64,000 nucleotides of DNA from Plasmodium malariae (Eukaryota; Apicomplexa; Aconoidasida; Haemosporida; Plasmodiidae), in NCBI RefSeq assembly GCF_900090045.1, contig NW_021638300.1, forward strand, positions 1 through 64,000, written 5' to 3'. The position numbers and the translations under genes were made by a program. Below, in pieces: positions 39,656 through 53,680 of this stretch; position 1 is the stretch's first letter; every line of letters begins with the position of its first letter. The notes below the pieces were generated by a model. The model did not search any database. It had not been told where the DNA came from and worked only from the letters and a program-made list of their open reading frames with translations.

Positions 39656-40269
39656 AATGATTATAACTAATTTTGACAATGTTTTATTATTAATATAATT
39701 GTATAAATATTATATATTGGAAAAACTTGTTATTATTGTTTAATGTTATTAATTTATATAATAATATTAATAATGATAAATATAAAAATCAAAATTTTAG
39801 CATAACATCATATGATATATTAATTATAACAATATCATTCTTTAATGTTCTATAATATATTTAAAATATTTAATGTATTATATGGAACCAAATATATAAA
39901 ACGTTTCATATCTTATTGGTGAATAAATTATAATTTTTTGTTTTTCTATAACAATTTTTTAAATTTCTTATTTTTAATTATTTATAATTTATAATATTAT
40001 ATGTAAATGTAATATTTTAAAATTGTATACATAATATATTATTTTTTTTTTTTTAATCATATATATAAAGAATAAATGTTAATATATATTCTGATGAACA
40101 ATAAAATAAACAAGCTGAAAAAATAATGTAATTTTCAAATATATATATTATTACGATTATTTTTTCAATACATAATAAAAAGTATTTTTTTCCAAAAGGA
40201 ATCAGTTATTTGATATATGCTTTTACATAATCTATTAGAATATTTCCATATATTTTTTATTTTTCCTTT

Positions 40270-41400
40270 ATCAGGAACAATTTATAGACAATTTATTTCA
40301 TTATATCTTCATTCTCTTTCATGTCACATATTTTCTTATGGTTACGCCTTTGTAAGCTTTTCTCTATTACTCTTATAGTATTTGTATTCATAAATTTTTT
40401 TTTTAATTCAGATAAATTAGCATGTTTAAACCAAAATGATTCTTTTTAATAATAATTCCTCGTCAAAAATGTTCTTACCTTGACAAAAAGTTCTTCAAGC
40501 TTATATATTTACAATTCATTTTTTTCATCATGTTTAACATGATTATTTTATATCTTCCTTTGTATCTGAAGGATTTTATTTTTTATTGAAATAATTTAAA
40601 CTCTTCATATTTTTGATTGGTAAATATAAAAAAAAGACATTTTGTTTTATGTGTATATTTTATTCATATGTTCTTCTAATTTCATTATATGTATTATTGC
40701 AAATAATTGTGCCGCTAATATTTTTATTTTACAATTATGAAATTCACTAAAATATTCTTTATCTTTTAAACTTCCTAAATTATTGTTAACGAACATTCTT
40801 TAACTCCGATACCACACATATGTATTTCTCTTTTATATATCTTAATCAATTTCATAAATCATCATTTAAAATATTATTCTAGTATGAATAATTTCTTCAT
40901 TAGTCATTTATTTATTCATATTTCTACATTTTCTCTACAAAATATAAAGCAGTGAAATTTACAGTTCATAATGTTCACTTATCCTCTTATATATACATAA
41001 GTTTTTTTATTCATTCTTTCCATATAATCTATTAAATATGTAATTGAACTTATATGTTGCCTACTATTTTATTCTATAACTCGTTTTATATTTGTATAAT
41101 AAATTAAAATTTCATAACGCATTTTTTAAATTCAAATTAAACTCATTTATACAATATATATAGTTGTTTTTTTTTCATGTTTTCCAAGTAATCCTACATA
41201 TATTTCTAAATAATATCACTTTTTAAATACTCATTTATCATTTTTTCATTGATATGATACTTCTATATTTATATTCATAATACAGTTTTTATCCTTTTTT
41301 TTTTTTTTTTAAATATATTTCTATATTCATGTATAACCATTTCTTGATTTCAGCTATCCTTTTTACAATCTCAATGGCAACATAAGCTGTTGGATCCTTT
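40270..41400 (-). pseudogene. Heavily eroded gene, family unknown
   Basis: For about 1.1 kb the minus strand is A-rich and gives protein-like runs in changing frames: DPTAYVAIEIVKRIAEIKKW, LNNEYLK-like and YKTSYRIK-like patches, SLKDKEYFSEFHNCKIKIL, AAQLFAIIHIMKLEEHMNKI, SFWFKHANLSELKKKFMN and LQRRNHKKICDMKENEDIMK. They are separated by stops and frame changes. Residue use is broad and helical, unlike spacer. The length and lack of hydrophobic repeats suggest a fragment of a larger protein; a reticulocyte-binding-like or PHIST-type origin was considered but no diagnostic motif is visible. It lies inside the fam-l/fam-m pair. Confidence 0.4.
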
Positions 41401-43674
41401 TAAGTTTATGAAGGAAAATATTAATTACCTATTATTAATAGTTTATTAAATATTTTTTTTTTTTCTTAGTTTTTCATAAATTATAAGTATAAATAATGAT
41501 ATCAATAATTTGAGATTAGGTTTTTTCTATAAGCGGAATTTTATATAGAATATTGAGTTAAAAAGAACAATATGTAAAGGCTATTATGTTATATTAGAAT
41601 CCATAGAAACTTTTTATTTTATATTTAATATTAGGTAAAAGTACTTATGTATTTTTTATTATTGTATATTAAAAACAAAGATTCTAATCTAGAATAAATA
41701 CTATATAATTTCCTTTTTATTCTGTAACACCAACTTGAAGAATTACCTATGTACTAAAAAAGTAAATTAAAATTTGTTTTGAAACTATATATTAATATAA
41801 ATTAATAAATTTTTAATAAAAATTTAATTTACATATTTTACATGGAAATGTACAAATTGTGTTTTATACTCTTGCATTTTATATATGGCAAACTTTATAA
41901 ATGTAAAATCTCGTATTTGCAAACAAAAAAAAATATTAATACTTGACAAAATGTATCAAAAAATCTATAAATAATGTCATATTAATAATTGTTCTAAACA
42001 AAACGGCATGCTATGTAATATATCACATATAAGTACATTTAAAATCAGCAAAATAATGATAATTATGTATATTCATAATTAATTGGTGAATTTATAAAAA
42101 TTCTTCAAAAGAATGAAATAGAAATATAAAAATATATTAAGATTAAAGCACAGAAATATAAAATTAAAGACAAATAGAGATTTCAATAAAATGAAAATAG
42201 TTATTAAAAAGAAGTTCCGTGAACTATGGTAATTTACAGTGAAGACAATAACTTTTTCAAAGACTTTTAATAATTATTCGTAAAAAAGGGCATATTGAAT
42301 TAAGATGAAAAATAATAAAAAAATATAATTACTAAAATTATTAAAATATACATCACTACTGAATTAGAGGAATTCCTAATTTTTTCACATAATCAAAAAT
42401 AAATAAGTTGTAGTTATATAATTACTTAACCTATGCATCTGAGAAGATGGCGTTTTAATCTTATCCTTTTTTGTTAAAAATACAAACACTTTCTTATATG
42501 AGAACAAAATACTTATGATTTCTATACTGTTAAAAATATTTTGATTCGTTAGTTATAAAATACATTCCATGAAATAATAAATGCGAATCATAGTTAATTT
42601 AAAATTTATATTACTTAAAAATGATTTTAATTATACCAATGAGATGTTATACGATATAAACATAAATAATATTAAAAAAAAAAAAAAAAATTTATTTCAA
42701 AAAAATGATCTACAAATAACTGAATAAATTTATTTCATTAATTTAATATATTAATGATATAAAAATATAAATATAATATATAGTTCATTAATATAGTAAT
42801 ATCTGTATAATATATATTTAATTTATTTATACAAAATAGAAATAATTGTATTATTAAGGACAAATAATAAATGATAATATGTTTTAAGTTTTCTTTTAAT
42901 TTTAATGATTTATAATTTCCAAGCCATTAATCATTTATAAATAATACATAATGGAAAAGATATGTTTTTTTATTATATATTTATAGTTTCACATTTATAC
43001 AATGAAATAAAAACTAAAAGCTAGTTTATATTATTTTTACAATAAATATGATTTGTTGAATATTTATCAAAATTTTATATTATATAATAATTATTAAGTC
43101 TTTTTTTTATTAAAATATATACATTTATACATATATATATCAATTTAATATAAAACATTCATTCCCGTATATAGAATACAAAAGACGGCATATCTATTTT
43201 TAATTTAAAATCATTAACTGATTTTCTTAAAAACCTAATAAAACAATAATATTAGACCAGAAAAAGATACAAAATAAAAAGAAAAATAGTTTAGTATAAT
43301 TATATATTATAGCAGTTCCACATAATTATTTGAACTGTTCAATTATATATTCGTTCTAAAGCATAAATATATATATTCATAGAAATATATCCTAATACAC
43401 AAATATATATGTTATACCATAACATGTAGATAAGAAAAACACGTTAATTAAAATCCAAATTAGGAAAATTTAAAACATACTAATAAACAAATAAACGTAA
43501 ATGATATATTTTTATTGTTGTATATAAGGTGTTCAGGTACACATATGTGCACTTATAATATAATATGATATTAATTATATATATGCTTCTTAAGTATCTG
43601 ACTAAAATTTCTACAATTATTTCGTCATATTGATGAATTCATTACAAAAAAGTATATATAGCTGATTATACAAT

Positions 43675-44560
43675 TTACTTAGTCATTAATTTAATTTTGT
43701 TATATTTTTCATTATTTCTTAAGATCTTATACAATCCAGTAATAAGCATAACTGATAACGTAATCATAATTACGCTAAATAATGCTAAGTAAATATAAAA
43801 TTGTTCAATCTCCTTCAACTGTTCTATAGATTTATACAATTCACCAATTAATGGGATACTTTCAATATTATTCTTTATACTACCCCAAAATGCGAATGTT
43901 GGTAATATTGATAATCCCACACCAAATAAGAAAAAAATAAAAAATTGAGCAACTCCAAAACCGTAACTTCTAAATTTTATTTTTTTTAAAGCTTTGTCAC
44001 AAATTCTTCTATTTCGTTCAACTAAATTATCATAATTTTTCTTTTTTATCCATTTTTTTTCAAAATGGAAATGTTTTCCATCGAACATTCCACTATCATA
44101 ATCCACAACTTCTGTATAATATTGCGCCTTATTTAATAAATTTCTATTAATTTTTTTGTTATTTTCGTTGGCCCATTTCTCACTACTAGATACATAATTT
44201 TTTTTGCACCTTTCATTATTTAGTGAATCCCCTTTTAAATGCGCAATATTTGAATCCTTATCTAGTTTATATTTTGCTAATAATCGATATTTTCTTATAC
44301 CTAATTTTCTATCATTATTGTAGTTGTCATAGAAATATTTGTTAAACTTTCCCTAAAAAATCAATATATTTTTAATTTAAATAATAATTAATTTATGTTA
44401 AATAACAGTATTAATAAAAATAATATAGTGAGAATATTTAAAATAAATATTTCCTTATATATTATTTTTTTATTACGTTATTGCTAAGATCACATATCCA
44501 AGTTAAACCTATGAAAGCATATATTTTAATAAATAAGAATAACTTAATTTTATGTTCCAT
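43675..44560 (-). CDS. fam-m protein
   Basis: Exon 1 is 44560-44477 (28 codons, MEHKIKLFLFIKIYAFIG, then LTWICDLSNN) and exon 2 is 44352-43675, giving 253 residues. Exon 2 is 678 nt, the same length as in the fam-m gene at 22.5 kb. It begins GKFNKYFYDN, has KYRLLAKYKLDKDS as the export-type region, then a polar linker (residues about 65-108). The hallmark MFDGKHFHFEKKWIKKKNYDNL follows, then two membrane segments (one near GFGVAQFFIFFLFGVGLSIL, one near FYIYLALFSVIMITLSVMLI) and the end LRNNEKYNKIKLMTK. The frame is open from the acceptor to the stop, although the N-terminal part contains no internal ATG before the hallmark, so a start-codon-only gene finder would truncate it. Intact, probably exported, function unknown. 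It pairs with the fam-l gene at 38.2 kb. Confidence 0.93.
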
Positions 44561-44936
44561 AATAAAGGTCTATAATATTCTAATATATAAAGTAAGTAAA
44601 AATTAACAATATTAATATAATATATTTTTAATGATAAAATGCATTATTAGTTTTTATAAATTAAAATTGATAGTCCTTTTTAAATACCTAATAAAATATA
44701 TTAAGTGTAATACATTTTATTACAAGGACAAAAAAAGTTTTTAGAACATATAATAAATTATTTACATAATTTTATTTTAATGTAAATAATTTATTCAATA
44801 ATAAAATAATCTTAGTTCATTGAAAAATATTCAAAAATAAAAAATAAAAAATAAAATAATTATGTAATATAATGTAATAATTAAATAACTTTATTATTAA
44901 AACTTTTTAAAATAAAAAATGATTTCTAAATATTTA

Positions 44937-44970
44937 TATATAGAGAGTTTATATAGATTATAGATAATAT
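44937..44970 (-). promoter_or_regulatory. Conserved fam upstream element (fam-m, 44.6 kb), weak copy
   Basis: TATATAGAGAGTTTATATAG then ATTATAGATAATAT, about 380 bp upstream of the start. It aligns with the other five copies but lacks a clean GAATATAG unit, so it is the weakest member of the set. Confidence 0.35.
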
Positions 44971-46271
44971 ATAACATAGATAATTAATTCATCTTTAAAG
45001 AAATAGAATAATTGCTATTTCATAAATGTTACAAATTAATAATTTTTATTTTATATAAGTTATGTTTTTGAAATTTTTTTATTATTTCATGAAATGTATT
45101 AATTATTATAATAATAGTAATAATAGATGAAAATAACAATATATGACATATCGTTTTGTGTTATTAATATTACAACCATCGGTTACTAGGATAAAATATG
45201 TATTCTTGTTTGTTTTATAACATATTTTAAAATAATAAACATAATAAATAATATATGATAAAATATATATTTTAAGACTAATTAAAGATTCATCTTTTAT
45301 TATTACAGTATAAATTTTAATTATATATATTTTATACTATAATTTTTAAATTAAAGGTTTTTAATTTTACAAACATAATTTTTTTTATTTTATTTACATA
45401 TATATATATATATATATTTATGTGTATTTTGATGAAATTTGATTAAAGAAAAGAAAAGTGACGATATACATAAATTATTTTATAAAATATAATAGCATCA
45501 AAAAGTTCTTAATCTAAATATGTATTAGTTTAATTCAATTAAGAATAAAAATACATATTTTTTGATTAGTGAATTATTTTATACTAAATTATTAAGTCAT
45601 TCCTATGTAGTACAATTAAGCAGTTGTGACAAGAATGTAATATATGTATTTAATCTTAGTTTCATTAGTAAAACTCTGTAATACAAAAATTAATAATATT
45701 CTACTAACAAATCTCCTTGAATTTAAAACTTTACTAACGCAATTTTATAATATCCTTCCTTTAATCATAATCCTAGGACAAAATCCTTACATATGTATAT
45801 ATATCAAATGCATAAAAAATATTATTTCGTAAAATATCATAACTTTATATATTTATAATGAAAAAAAAAATTAATGTTCTTACTACAATTTTCATTAACA
45901 AAATGATCAATATTTCTTTTGTATTTTTATGCAAATATTCAATTCAAAATATCCAGTTTCAGCTCTGTATATCCGAATAAATGGAATACTTAATATTTTT
46001 CTTGTATAAGTAATATATTTTCAAATTTACGTACCTCATGCTTAACAAGTTTAATAGAAATCATAATTTAAGTTTTATTTTTGAAATTACGGGAAAGCAT
46101 TTTTGGAAATACTATAATTATTCATACTAAAATACTCATATATAAATATCACAAAAATTTATATAACCTATCCTTATGTAAGTAATCCTTATATACATAA
46201 TAGAGAGTAATATTTTAATTATTACTTATAATAGCTTATAAAATTAGTAAAATAATTATTGAACATGTATG

Positions 46272-46274
<3 letters not shown>

Positions 46275-46305
<31 letters not shown>
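46275..46305. repeat. TA dinucleotide microsatellite
   Basis: About 15 uninterrupted TA units in intergenic sequence. Likely polymorphic. Confidence 0.85.
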
Positions 46306-46307
<2 letters not shown>

Positions 46308-47299
46308 AATTACTATTGCAATAGATTTATATTTTTAAAAGGAAGTGTAGTGTTTGAAAAAAATCTTAGTCATTAATATAAATTAATTATATTTTTCCAT
46401 ATATATAAGTTTCCATTAATTCCCTATTAAAAGCATAAAGAAAAAATTCATTGAATAACAAATGTATAAATAATCATCTATATATATTGATCTCATAAGT
46501 ACAAATAAAATTTATCCTTAAAATTTACTTAAATATTATATTATGAATAACTTAATTTCATTATATATATTTTACTCATTTTAACTATATACATGTATTT
46601 TCAGAAAGAAGAAAATAAGTAATTTCTGTATTATGCATTTCAATATTAGGCTAACTCTGGTTCAAATATATATTAGCTACATAGTGTCGATAACAAATAT
46701 TTATATTACCCGTCTATTACATATATATAAGTAATATTTATTAAAAATAATTAACTTCATATATAATATAATATAAATAATAAGATATCAATCTTGATAT
46801 AAACCACTCTTTTAATTCAAATATGTTATAAATTATTATATTCTTAAGGAGCTATTAATATTTCATTCTAATAAGTAAAATTATATTAGTACATATGAAT
46901 ATATCCTAATTAAAATATCGAAAAAAAAAAAAATATATATATATAATAAAAATATTTTGGTATTTAATTTTGTAATATGTATTTCTCATTATAATTTTTA
47001 TTTCAAAATAGTTCTTGTTAAAAATACATTAATATAAAAAATAAATATGAAACCAAAAAAAAAAAAAAAAAAATTAACAAAAATAATAGTAAAATTTTCA
47101 CTATTCTGCTCTATCTTGTAAATGAATTAATTATTTATATTCATAATTACATGCCAGAGTTGTTTATATACAGTCTGCATTAATACATATATACATTTCC
47201 TAATGTGCTTATTTATTGGTGTAGAATATTATAAACATGGGTATCTACGAGTAATTCCACGTCAGAATATTTATACATATATTTATAAATAAAGGGTGC

Positions 47300-49500
47300 T
47301 ACTTCGATTTAGACTAAATTAACTTTTACATTTGTCTTTATATGTTTACATTTTTTACATTCTTATTTGTTATTTCTCAGTTCTTACAATAAATGTACAA
47401 TATAAAAAACCCTCTAAAAAAATCATACATAAATGTATTCAAAAGTTTACAATTTTGACTCGATATAGAATGGGGATACACTTGAATTATTATTTTTTAC
47501 GAATTAATTTAAACAACCTCCTGTACAGGAGGATTAATATATATTTTTGTTCTTAATCGTTTTAATTATTAACAACATTAAGAGATCATCTCTTTCAATA
47601 AACTTTATGCATTGGTGATATTCTCCTTTTCGTTCATAAGAACTTTATCATATATTTTATACTTTCATATTCACATAAACTTACAATTACATGCAAATAA
47701 CTAAAACGGGGGAACATCAGAAGGTAGTCAGAGACATAACGAATGAATAAATTTTTAGGACACAACATTTGTATATATATATTTATTTATTTATTTACGT
47801 GCTTCCTGTTATGACTTTTCAATATAAGCACTATAACATGTGCAAGAAAATCTAGTACATGAAAAATAAAAAAATATATATATACATGCCTTATGCATAC
47901 GTAAGCGTACATCTATGAATAATGATATTCGATGAGAGTACACAACATGAACGAAATTGTTAACCCATATTTTTTCATTTATTTATATACTTAAAATTAC
48001 TTAATGACGATAAATACCCTATTTGATATATTTTATTTTAAATGATTTTAATATACATTGGTGTCTTTATAAATGTATTCTTCTTATGAGTTCTTTCGTT
48101 CGTTTCACATATGTACGGTACAACATAAAAAAAAATCTACATATATATATATGAAGCTCATCCATCAAAAGGAACTGCCATAATGATTTCATAAGAAAAA
48201 GTAGATAAATGAAGTTGTAAAAAATATATTTCATTTGTTTTATTAGTTATTATTATTTTTGTGTACCATCTGTTTATGGAAGAAAACATGCCTCTATCAA
48301 CCGTATTATAAATATAGATAAATAATTCAATATATTTTTCACGCTTAAAAAAAAAAGATGTGCCTTTTGAAATGTAGAAATATAAATGTATTAAAATATA
48401 TAAATGGATACATTACATTATGTAGGTATACATATTTATATATAGTCACGCGCCCATACGCATTTACATACATGTATGTTCATCTCCAATGTATATATAC
48501 ATGGCATATCAGAATAGATGACATATATAAATTTTTTGAAAACAATAGTTATCAACTTTTATATCTCTAATTCCCAACAAATTATATAATTAATTTCTTA
48601 ATTTTTATATTTTCACCCTTTCATACATGCTAAGGAAAAAAAAAATAATTTAGGAAAATGTTGTAAAGAGACACACAACCATTTTATTTCTGTCTGTTTT
48701 TCACAAAACACTTGTGTGTATATCCATTTTCCTTTTTAGAAAAACATCTTTGTAATTTCTGTTTGAACTTAAAAAAAAACGGAAAAAAAAATTATCTTAA
48801 AATATCCAACTGTATATATACATTGTGTATCAGTATTAATCATATTTTATTATATTTTACTTTTTTTTATTTTACTGGAGCCACTTTTCCATGGACTTAT
48901 CAGATAATGTTTATCTCCTTTTTTATTCCTCTTTTAACATAACCTTCTTTCAGGATGATTAATTTATCTTGATAAAGATACAGTTAACCTATAAAAAGAA
49001 AGCGTATAATTCATGTACACAGCGATAATTCCCTCAATTCTCATATTTTATATTTATTAGAATTTATGCATTTACATTTCATTAATATTTAAGCCTATAA
49101 TTAAAAGCAGTACATCAAGTGAAAAAAATAAAATAAGTATACCAATTAGTATTACATACATTAATACAATTATTATAAAAGTTCTATCTTATACTTACCA
49201 TACATTGACATTTTTACAATTGTTAAGCTAAATTTATAATTTATCATATTTTTAAAAATTTATACACAAGGAAATACTATTACAATTTATTAATATATTA
49301 TTTTTTTATTTTAATTTTTTACATTCTAACTTCAAAAAAAAAGAAAGACAAAAAGTTGGGTTAAAGTGAGATAAAAGGGAGAAAAGAAAATTTGAAATAA
49401 AGAAAATTTTAGGGATATATATACATGTACATTTTATATTATATCCTCATTCATACATGTATATACATAAAAAGCGTTCAAAAAAAATGAAAAAAAAAAG
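47300..49500. repeat. Subtelomeric repeat block, copy D (partial)
   Basis: This block matches 33300-35530 of block B (offset about 14.0 kb) and the right end of block C. Shared landmarks include TATTCAAAAGT…ACAATTTTGAC…ATAGAATGGG (47440 vs C 62660), the CATAAAAAAAAAT…GGAACTGC region (48130 vs B 34127), GGATACATTACATTATGTA (48409 vs C 63625) and TTTTAGGGATATATACAT (49410 vs B 35482). The eroded fam-type gene found at the left end of B and C was not seen here, so the copy is truncated. It lies upstream of the fam-m gene and contains a GC-rich 16-base palindrome absent from B and C. Confidence 0.65.
47550..47692 (-). pseudogene. Coding-like island in repeat block D, decayed
   Basis: The minus strand retains LMNEKENITNA*, matching INEKGDEQQC in block C and INEKGKEQQ* in block B, but stops occur before and after it and the downstream VTFLTD part is lost. 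It is the most decayed of three copies. Confidence 0.25.
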
Positions 49501-52500
49501 ATAAAACTGTATATATAAACAGAAGAAACTCCAAAATGAAACAATATGTATATAATAAAATCAAACATACATTAAAATATATACATCGAAGTATATAATA
49601 GATATGGGAAAGAAGCTAAAAAGAACAAGAAGAAATCAATCGTTACTAAATTTTTATTGTAAAATACATTAAAGAAAAAAAGTGAAAATTTTTTTATGTT
49701 TATACCTTGTATTATATGCATATTCTTCAATTTATCTTTATATTTAAAAAAAAAAAACTTATTATAACATTAGAACAATGCTATGTATTGACATACAATG
49801 TCATTTTATATATAAAACTTTCATTAAAAGAGAGTATTATATGTTGTTTTTTTCATATGGTTATATATCACAGTTCAGTAACTTATATGTCTGTCTATAT
49901 TAAAATGTAAAATTAAAAAGAAAGAATATTTTAAAAAATTCATAATATACGAATTAAATTCTTATATAATACTCTAATAATACATATGTAATTTGTTCAC
50001 AGATTTATATGATATTTATTTATTTATATGTTTGTTCTCCTATACTAATCTTTGTATATTGCAATTATCTATAATTAACAAATAAAAAGGTTCCTTTTAA
50101 ATATCGTTTACAGCTGTTTTTTAATTAATATACTTTATACGCTTTGCTTAAATTAACATATTACTTTATTTTGAAATGTCACTTTTTCTTAAATTATAAT
50201 ATTATCTAAATTTGAAAAACGTCTTAGAAGAATATAATATGATTGTGCGTTACTATAGTAATCCTGTTTAAAAGTCAGTGCAACTAAAAATATTAATTAT
50301 CTGTAACTTTGTTTTCATATGATATAAAAATATAATTTTTATATATCATTATCTGTTGACACAAAAGTAACCATAAAAATCATAATCAAAAATAATATTA
50401 GACCACTTCATTTATAATTACAATAAATAATAATATTTTAATTATAGTGTTCTTTGAAATATATATTCTATGAATTCCGCGGAAACGTACAAATAGTTAC
50501 AACAAATATGACTTCTTATGTGTAATGTTCCTTTTGTATAATTATCATCCTATATTCAATTAAAATAATTATATAAAAATATAGAAATATACAAATTGTT
50601 CTTTGATTTATCCATAGTATCTTATATTTACTTGGGCTTCTGTAATAACCTTCGAAGTCTAGTATATAATTATAATTCTGTTAATATTATTTGATAGAAT
50701 ATTTGTATAAAACTTGTAAAATATTTTAAACAGTTTTTATAAATTCATAAATCATTTTTATTATATATATAATCTAAAAAAATTTTAAATTCATGCATAT
50801 TTCAAATTATTATGAACAATATAACAATAAATATATAAGTTATTTTATGACATTAAAAAAATGACACAATTGTAATAAATTTCCTTTCGATATTTCTTCC
50901 CAATCTTTTAAGTAAATAAGTATCGATATTCTCAATTTTCACATTGCCTTTTATTAAAAAATTACCATATAAAATAGAATTGATTCTAATTCAATTAATT
51001 ATTTTTTTTTTAATATAGTTGTTAATGTAAAAGTAAAAAAATACATTATCACAATAATTTATGCCATATATATGCTTATATTTTATTAATAGAAAAAGAT
51101 ATTCTATTCAAATAAAATAACATTTAATATTAATAATATATATATAAATATATATGTTTTTTATTTAAACAATAATTAGAAATATTTTCGCTGTCATACA
51201 AAATTTTCTATATATGATGTTATTATGATATTTACTATATAAGTATGCATTTATAAAAAATGGGATATCTATGTGTTAAGAGATTAAACAATATATTTTT
51301 AAATTCATTCTATTATTGCAACTAAATTATATATTAAAGTTATATTATGAGTTTGTTTAGAAAATATGAAAAATCAAATTTAATATGTGAATTGTATTTA
51401 TTAAATTTACTCAAAAACGGTTGAGAGAAGAAACATATTTTTTAAATTTTTTAACTAAACAGTAAAAAAAAAATAGATTAAATTTTACATTATGCCTTAT
51501 TTAAAAATATATAAAAAATATAAAAAATATTACGCATTCATAAGTTATATATTAGAACAAAATATTCTTTAACATTTATTTTGTTTAAAAATTGTCATTA
51601 TTTTTTAAAGAAATTATTAATTAATATAAACTTTATTATTATATACATTTAAAATTATTTTAACAATTTACATCATATATTTATGGAAAGTGCGTAAAGA
51701 GCACGAATATGTAATTCTTTATTTACAAATAATTACATGTTTTTACAACTGTATATATTTTTTTTCATTATGCTTAATTAAAATTTTTATTTTACCCTCA
51801 TATAATGTATTTTTCTAAATTTACTATTACGAGATAAACATAAAAATAAAACTAAATTTCGACATATTAACTAATAATATCTGATTAAATTCAAATCGTT
51901 ATTTTAATGATTCAATGACGTAGGATATATATAAAATTCATAATATATTTATATAAAAATTTTCAATAAAATATATATAAAAATAGTTTTTAAATATTAA
52001 TTAATAATTCATTTAATCATTATAGCAATGCGATATATGCATTTAACTCTTTAATTGCAAATAATTAATTTTATGAATATAGTAAACTATTATAGATCAT
52101 TCATATTTTAATATGATATTATTTTTTTTTTAAAGTAAATAACAAAACATGCATATATACACATGCATGGGAACAAAACACTTTCAGTATATTTCATTAA
52201 AAATAAAAAAAATCACGTTCATTTTTACCCAAAAAATAACAAAAAATATTTTTAATTTAGTTAATATATAATAGTGTTACTGTGAAATATTGAAAATTAG
52301 AATGTACAATATTTTATAATTCAAACATTGATTAACACCCTATTTAAAGACAATTATATAAATTGTCTTATTATATATGAGTTATAATATAAAAATATAT
52401 ATTTTTCATAAGAATCCATTGACATAATCACATATATTTACTAGTTCATAATGTATATTTAATAATTCTATAATAATTTCAGAATATATATGTTTAGAAA

Positions 52501-52698
52501 AAAGAAAAATTTTAAATTCACAAAAAAACAAAGAACATATATTTTAACTGTTGTATCCTAAAAATACCATATGTATATGGATACAAATGTAAAATATAAG
52601 AAATTATGGGAATGTTTATTAGGCATATTAATAGGGATGATACATATATCAGTTCATATTGAAGATTACACAAACTAACATATTACTTATTATAGATT
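49501..52698. other. Intergenic region downstream of fam-l
   Basis: AT-rich spacer. A short 10-base palindrome, TTCCGCGGAA (50475-50484), stands out in base composition but is isolated. The reading frame at 49707-49910 is spacer-like. No gene was supported. Confidence 0.6.
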
Positions 52699-53680
52699 TT
52701 ACCTTTTCCTGAACTTAATTTCTTGATATTTTTTTACCTTTTTATGGTAGTAAAAAATTCCTAATATAATGGTGATACCCAGTACTAGGAGAGGTATACA
52801 ATAAATTATATAAATTAGAAAAGGTTTAGTTATAAAAGTCCAATTTCTAGGAGATGTTGATGCACCATTCACAGGAATCTTAGCTGTATGCCACAAAAAG
52901 TCTAAATTGAGTTTCCCCAAGAAAGCACGTAAGGGACTTGACCATTTAGCTCCATGTGTGTTTTTCAGTACTTTTAGCAATCCCCCAATAATTCCATAAC
53001 CACAAGAAAAATCTAATATTATTGAGATTAATAAAAACAAGAATAAGAATAAAGGTAAACAAATTCGTACTTTTTTTTTTTTAAATATTATTTTTCTGAA
53101 AAACTTATTAGTAATAGTTCTGTTGTTTTGAAGAAAATCTAAGTAATCTAATTCTTTGAATATTTTTTTTTCTATACGAGAATATGCTCTTGTTTCAAAC
53201 ATAAAAGATTTATTTTTCATATGTTGCTTATGACCTCCTTCATTCACTAATGCCCTTCCATTTGACTGCTTTTTTGTTTCTGGGTTTTTTTCTTCATTAT
53301 TAGATACGTACCTTTTTTCTTTTGATTGATATTTTGGTATATATTCATGTAAATATACAGCACATGAATCCTTATCTTGTTTATATTTTGCTAGTATCCT
53401 ATATGTGCTTGCATTTATTTTTTTTTCAAGCTTGTAGTTATCAACTTCAGACATCTTAAATGTACTCTAAAAAAAACAAAGTAAACATTTGTTATTTATT
53501 AAATGAAATATTTTATGCTAAAAAAGCTTATTAACAAAAATAAAACACTAAAAATGGTAATAACCAAAATATTTTCAAATAATATTTTCATACTACGTCA
53601 TTTTTAAAATGGTTTGTCCAGGATAAAAGTATAAACGCATAAATTTTAATACGTAAAATTATCATCATTTTTTTTTCCAT
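52699..53680 (-). CDS. fam-l protein
   Basis: Exon 1 is 53680-53597 (28 codons, MEKKMMIILRIKIYAFILLS, then WTNHFKND) and exon 2 is 53466-52699, giving 283 residues. The intron runs from GTAGTA to TTTAG. Exon 2 starts STFKMSEVDNYKLEKK, with YRILAKYKQDKDS as the export-type region (RILAK fits RxL but ends in Lys). A basic linker, the hallmark YSRIEKKIFKELDYLDFLQN and NRTITNKFFRKI follow. The first membrane segment lies after FKKKKVRI (LPLFLFLFLLISIILDF) and the second near FLIYIIYCIPLLVLGITIIL; the protein ends YYHKKVKKYQEIKFRKR. Intact. Together with the gene at 56.3 kb it makes a fam-l/fam-l pair rather than the fam-l/fam-m pairing seen elsewhere in the window. Probably exported; function unknown. 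Confidence 0.93.

Larger units (their letters stand above)
39175..43674. other. Intergenic region between fam-l and fam-m of one pair
   Basis: The fam-l upstream region occupies the first kilobase and contains the AGAATATAG element. A coding-like minus-strand stretch at 40270-41400 is listed separately. A-rich plus-strand sequence near 42060-42300 gives short runs such as FIKILQKNEIEI and KYIKIKAQKYKIKDK between stops; it is too weak to call. The rest is spacer. Confidence 0.5.
44561..47299. other. Intergenic region upstream of fam-m
   Basis: The first kilobase is the fam-m upstream region with a weaker copy of the shared element. A TA microsatellite lies at 46275-46305. The reading frame at 45644-45832 is spacer-like in composition and has no counterpart elsewhere. 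No other feature was seen. Confidence 0.6.
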
